A stretch of DNA of 7,461 bases from Rickettsiales bacterium (GTDB lineage Bacteria > Pseudomonadota > Alphaproteobacteria > Rickettsiales > UBA1997): the NCBI GenBank assembly GCA_031283795.1, contig JAITBB010000073.1, positions 1 through 7,461 on the forward strand, given 5' to 3'. A program made the translations under genes and the position numbers. How positions within the stretch are numbered: the stretch's first letter is position 1; every line of letters begins with the position of its first letter. The notes beneath the pieces were generated by a model, which saw only the letters and a program-made list of their open reading frames with translations, made no database searches and was not told where the DNA came from. Shown here in pieces: positions 6,107-7,461 of the stretch.

Positions 6107-7410
<1,304 letters not shown>

Positions 7411-7411
<1 letters not shown>

Positions 7412-7461
7412 TGTTGATTTCTCCGCACAGGGCAAGGCATTTTGGCGAGTCGTGTCATTGC
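7411..7461 (+). CDS. Possible start of a downstream gene, runs off window
   Basis: A GTG shares its G with the eno TAG stop (taGTG) and opens a frame of 17 codons to the window edge (VLISPHRARHFGESCHC); a TTG follows directly as second choice. A ggaa lies about five bases upstream. The overlap would fit translational coupling, but 17 codons prove little. In alphaproteobacteria a small division protein (FtsB/DivIC) often follows eno, and this sequence does not look like it. Confidence 0.2.

Overview
The window looks like a chromosomal piece of a Gram-negative, probably host-associated bacterium. Two housekeeping genes at the right end, kdsA (a KDO/lipopolysaccharide enzyme) and eno (enolase), lie head-to-tail, an order I know from Alphaproteobacteria. 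Both proteins carry alphaproteobacterial-looking signatures, such as AGPC, QIPAFLCRQTDLL and DGPNM in KdsA and NGGAHAD in enolase. Codon use is odd for a typical free-living alphaproteobacterium: arginine in kdsA is almost entirely AGA/AGG, and ATA is common. Together with a MORN-repeat protein and a secreted low-complexity protein, this suggests an intracellular or symbiotic lineage (for example Holosporales- or Rickettsiales-like). That placement is inference, not proof.

Layout. Positions 1-771 (+) hold the 3' part of an unrecognised coiled-coil protein. A long inverted repeat at 809-866 separates it from the convergent gene at 917-2377 (-). That gene encodes a 486-residue protein with a signal peptide, a DDK tandem repeat and a long Asn/Arg/Ser/Gln/Gly-rich tail ending in an RS-like segment. 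Its upstream gap (2378-2565) is very A+T rich and contains five TAATAT/ATATTA elements spaced 9-10 bp apart. Next, also on the minus strand (2566-4767), is a 733-residue protein. It has six clear MORN repeats and one degenerate one, then a domain with a His...Asp...Gln...Cys order that resembles a circularly permuted papain fold (clan CE, the YopJ/Ulp1 type). A gap of about 445 bp without a convincing gene precedes kdsA (5213-6052, +) and eno (6119-7411, +). A possible further reading frame starts on the eno stop codon and leaves the window.

How the genes relate. kdsA and eno are core metabolism (KDO-8-phosphate synthesis uses the phosphoenolpyruvate that enolase makes) and are probably co-transcribed. 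The left two thirds is accessory in character. The two minus-strand genes look like candidates for proteins acting at or outside the cell envelope, perhaps host-directed effectors. The most interesting object is the MORN plus putative cysteine-enzyme protein. The second is the secreted RS/Asn-rich protein beside it.
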